The translations under genes were made by a program, and so were the position numbers. The notes beneath the pieces are model-generated. The model ran no database searches. It was not told the DNA's origin and saw nothing but the letters and a program-made list of their open reading frames with translations. A stretch of DNA of 64,000 nt, from assembly GCA_963733945.1 (NCBI GenBank), contig CAVTFD010000010.1:72281-136280 (forward strand), in the 5' to 3' direction. Every line of letters begins with the position of its first letter. Position 1 is the stretch's first letter. The stretch comes from AP-15 sp963733945 (GTDB taxonomy: Bacteria > Pseudomonadota > Alphaproteobacteria > ATCC43930 > CGMCC-115725). Positions 61,964-64,000 of this stretch are shown piece by piece.

Positions 61964-62526
61964 ATCAAACTCCTTTCATTGCGCAGGAGGGCCGCCTGAA
62001 TTCAGAGTTGCGAATCGCAAAGGCTGACGCTACCGTCGGTCTTTGCGGGGTCGAACTCCTTCGTCCTGCGGCGGTCCCCAGCCAAGGCAGGACTGCCCCG
62101 CTCGCTGCGGACCCAGGGCTGGCACCCTGGGTCCTGGCTTTTAGTGCGGGACCCTCAACTTCGAATTTTACAAAATCGGCCCCACCCCCATTCTCGTTGA
62201 GGCTTGTCCACCTGTAGCCCACACTCGCGGTGGTAGAGCGACGCGCGATATGCGTGATGCCCCCCGAACCTAGTCTCCTGACCGCGGGATTCGCAGCAAG
62301 ATGTAGCTACTGGGCTTGCCCAGGCGACTATATTTAGGCCGCTCGACCGAGGCCGGCAATTTGTTTTGGGGCAAATGCGCGCAACGCACACCATATGTTG
62401 CCGGCGAGCAACATTAAGCCGGATGTTGCCGGATTAAGCCGGCTATTGCCGTCGGGGCGAGGGCGGTGCGATAAACCGGCGGCCGCGGGGTCCAGCCGGC
62501 CGCGGCATCGGGCACTGGATGGAGCG
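61964..62526. other. Intergenic region upstream of the NDUFA12 gene
   Basis: About 560 nt with no protein-like frame. It contains CGGGGTCGAACTCC and GGACCCAGGGCTGGC...GGGTCCTGGC inverted-repeat words near 62050-62135 and a TTAAGCCGG duplicate around 62414-62444. It holds the promoter of the rightward NDUFA12 gene and of the small leftward gene. Confidence 0.4.
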
Positions 62527-62907
62527 ATGACCCTCGGCACGCGTTTGTTGACCTGGCTGCGCGGCGATTATGTCGGGATCGACAGCCTAGGCAACCGCTA
62601 CTACCGCGAGAAGGGTCGACGGGCTCTCCCTCGCGGCGGCGGGCGGGCGAGCCGCGAAAAGCGCTGGGTCATCTATGCCGGCGAGCCGGAAGGGTCAAAG
62701 GTGCCCTCGGAATGGCATGCATGGCTACACCACACGATCGACGAGGTGCCGCCGCCGCCGGAATCGCGCGTCCGCCATCCGTGGGAAAAGGAACACCTGC
62801 CGAACATGACCGGCACGCCCTATGCCTATCGCCCGCCGGGCTCGATCCTGCGCGGCGGCCGTCGCGCGCCGTCGACCGGTGATTACGAGCCGTGGACGCC
62901 GGAATAG
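62527..62907 (+). CDS. NDUFA12/B17.2-family complex I accessory subunit
   Basis: A 126-aa protein with the signature of bacterial NDUFA12 homologues: VGIDSLGNRYYREKGRR, RRWVIYAGEPEGSKVPSEW-like (here KRWVIYAGEPEGSKVPSEWH), AWLHHTIDEVPPPPES and the C-terminal HLPNMTGTPYAYRPPGSI. It binds NADH:ubiquinone oxidoreductase in the inner membrane. Found in alphaproteobacteria, the mitochondrial relatives. ATG 62527 (after GGAGCG) is preferred to the long frame. mlaD follows, a common alphaproteobacterial order. Confidence 0.93.
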   Translation: MTLGTRLLTWLRGDYVGIDSLGNRYYREKGRRALPRGGGRASREKRWVIYAGEPEGSKVPSEWHAWLHHTIDEVPPPPESRVRHPWEKEHLPNMTGTPYAYRPPGSILRGGRRAPSTGDYEPWTPE

Positions 62908-62964
62908 CGCGGAGATGCGGATGCCGGCAGGAGCTGATCCAGCGCTGATCCCGGGAAAGCGCCG

Positions 62965-63474
62965 ATGAGCGGCAACGTGATCGAAACGGTGATGGGCGCG
63001 GTCGTGCTGGTGGTCGCCGCGTTCTTCCTGTTTTTCGCGTACACGACGAGCCAGGTGCGGGCGGTGGACGGCTATACGGTGACGGCGCAATTTACCCGCG
63101 TCGATGGCATCCGCGACGGCAGCGACGTGCGCATCGCCGGGGTCAAAGTCGGCTCGATCACCGCCGAAAATCTCGACCCGAAGACTTATCTCGCCACCCT
63201 CAAGATGAGCATCAACCCCGAATACAAATTGCCTGAAGACACGGTTGCCGAGGTCATCTCGTCGAGCCTGCTCGGCGACAAATACCTCGCGCTGGTTCCG
63301 GGCGGCTCGGACAAGAACATCCCACCGGGCGGTCAGATCAAATACACCCAGGCTACGGCCAGTCTCGAAGACTTGATCGGCCAGATGATCTTTTCGCAGG
63401 CGGGGGCAGGCGCGCAGAAAAAAGCCGGGCGAAGGCGCCCAAGGCGGCGCGCCCCAAAGCGGAGCGCCGCCTAG
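62965..63474 (+). CDS. mlaD: MlaD-type outer-membrane lipid asymmetry protein
   Basis: A 169-aa periplasmic substrate-binding part of the Mla phospholipid transport system, anchored by one N-terminal helix (VIETVMGAVVLVVAAFFLFFAY). The MCE domain reads VTAQFTRVDGIRDGSDVRIAGVKVG, EVISSSLLGDKYLALVPGGSD, and ends ASLEDLIGQMIFS, the standard length and order. The tail is basic (GRRRPRRRAPKRSAA). The partner genes mlaEFC are not in the window. Confidence 0.92.
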   Translation: MSGNVIETVMGAVVLVVAAFFLFFAYTTSQVRAVDGYTVTAQFTRVDGIRDGSDVRIAGVKVGSITAENLDPKTYLATLKMSINPEYKLPEDTVAEVISSSLLGDKYLALVPGGSDKNIPPGGQIKYTQATASLEDLIGQMIFSQAGAGAQKKAGRRRPRRRAPKRSAA

Positions 63475-63529
63475 TGCGGCGCCGCCCAGCGTTCTCAAAT
63501 GAACCGCTGTGGCGGGTAGGGGCAAGACA

Positions 63530-63748
63530 ATGAGTGAAGCGAACGACTTCCCGGTTTGGCTGACGCCGGAGGGTGAACCCGTCTCCTGCGTCGAAAAGAT
63601 CAAGGTGTTGAACGAGAACCTTGCCGAACTGCGCGAGCTGGCGCAAGAGGCGCTGGAAGACGCGGTCTTAATGGGCTGCGACGAGCGCCAGCTGCGCGAA
63701 GTCCTGGCCGATATCGTCGCCGGTCTTGTCAACCCCTACGCCAAATAG
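63530..63748 (+). CDS. Small conserved acidic protein of unknown function
   Basis: A 72-aa protein (SEANDFPVWLTPEGEPVSC, EKIKVLNENLAELRELAQEA, REVLADIVAGLVNPYAK) with a helical, acidic character. ATG 63530 follows GGTAGGGGC. I recall similar short proteins next to ndufa12 or mla genes in Rhodospirillales, with no known function. It could be a regulatory or assembly factor for the neighbouring envelope/respiratory genes. Confidence 0.75.
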   Translation: MSEANDFPVWLTPEGEPVSCVEKIKVLNENLAELRELAQEALEDAVLMGCDERQLREVLADIVAGLVNPYAK

Positions 63749-63783
63749 CCGGGTCCCAAACCTCACACCTATTGCGGCCTGGA

Positions 63784-64000
63784 TCACGCCATCGCCGGCT
63801 TTGTCACCTGGAAGCTCTGCCTGGTCTCCATGTGCCGGATCCATTCCTGCAGCTTGGGATGCTCGGCAACGGGCGCATGGCCGTCGGGCACGTTGGCGAA
63901 AAAATAGAGCAGCGGTATTACCATCAAATCCGCAAGGCTCACATGCTCGGCGGCAAGAAACCGGTTGTCTTCCATCAGCCGGTCGATCTCCGCGAGGCAC
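63784..64000 (-). CDS. Glutathione S-transferase family, C-terminal part (cut by window edge)
   Basis: The visible 72 residues are the alpha-helical C-terminal domain of a cytosolic GST: DRLMEDNRFLAAEHVSLADL matches the family N-capping/hydrophobic staple motif (SLADL), and MVIPLLYFFANVPDGHAP, LQEWIRHMETRQSF follow. The thioredoxin-fold N-terminus lies outside the window. Substrate unknown. It is convergent with the small acidic protein gene. Confidence 0.88.
   Translation of the reverse strand, partial: CLAEIDRLMEDNRFLAAEHVSLADLMVIPLLYFFANVPDGHAPVAEHPKLQEWIRHMETRQSFQVTKPAMA

Overview
The window is high-GC DNA from an alphaproteobacterium. Markers are a MucR/Ros zinc-finger regulator, a bacterial NDUFA12 (complex I accessory subunit), an adenosylcobalamin-dependent ribonucleotide reductase (nrdJ) together with nrdR, a glyA-nrdR-ribD block, a ppx-rlmE-guaB-rsmB-guaA block and an MlaD protein. 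The genus cannot be fixed from sequence alone; a Rhodospirillales- or Hyphomicrobiales-like lineage fits best (inference).

Layout. 1-4.8 kb: 3'-truncated gcdH, mucR, glyA, nrdR, ribD. 4.9-15.1 kb: aromatic catabolism. An amidohydrolase and benzoate-CoA ligase lie on the minus strand; boxC and boxB (aerobic benzoyl-CoA epoxidation and ring cleavage) diverge from them. A PhoH ATPase, a frameshifted DHDPS-family aldolase, a gentisate-dioxygenase-type bicupin and an FAD monooxygenase follow. boxA, boxR and the lower gentisate genes are absent. 15.2-27.6 kb: accessory metabolism: gamma-glutamyltransferase, a cupin, a patatin lipoprotein, a nested transposon (IS5-family element with an internal deletion, carrying an inserted IS481-type transposase), an N-acyl-D-amino-acid deacylase, an MFS transporter, two polysaccharide-deacetylase-like hydrolases, a deacylase remnant and tRNA-Gln(CUG). 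27.9-34.3 kb: housekeeping block ppx-rlmE-guaB-rsmB-guaA.

34.4-38.6 kb: a minus-strand adh-gfa-aldh operon faces a GlxA-type AraC regulator, and a perfect 14-bp inverted repeat brackets their shared promoter region. 39-45 kb: a metallo-beta-lactamase hydrolase, a hotdog protein, a lipoprotein, a MetX-like hydrolase, a CoA-binding protein, an enoyl-CoA hydratase and a Rieske oxygenase. 45.7-52.8 kb: an unusual set of a luciferase-like (F420-type) oxidoreductase, a CmcJ/NvfI-like protein, a DsbA-fold protein and a Baeyer-Villiger monooxygenase, with a divergent MFS transporter. It is the best candidate here for an undescribed oxidative pathway.

52.9-57.8 kb: a repeat-rich, partly AT-richer accessory island with a DUF6481 protein, a hicB fragment, hpt, a hicAB pair whose toxin lacks the usual His, a frameshifted orphan gene, a DUF5615 PIN-like protein, a DUF6680 protein, and several copies of a palindromic repeat that are not seen elsewhere in the window. 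57.8-64 kb: nrdJ with a candidate NrdR-box pair, a 61-aa helix-turn-helix-like protein with its own terminator, NDUFA12, mlaD, a small acidic protein and a partial GST.

The common theme is oxidative degradation of aromatic, alicyclic and acylated compounds, with housekeeping blocks interleaved and several decayed genes. Database comparisons could not be run; family calls rest on recognised motifs and on alignment from memory.
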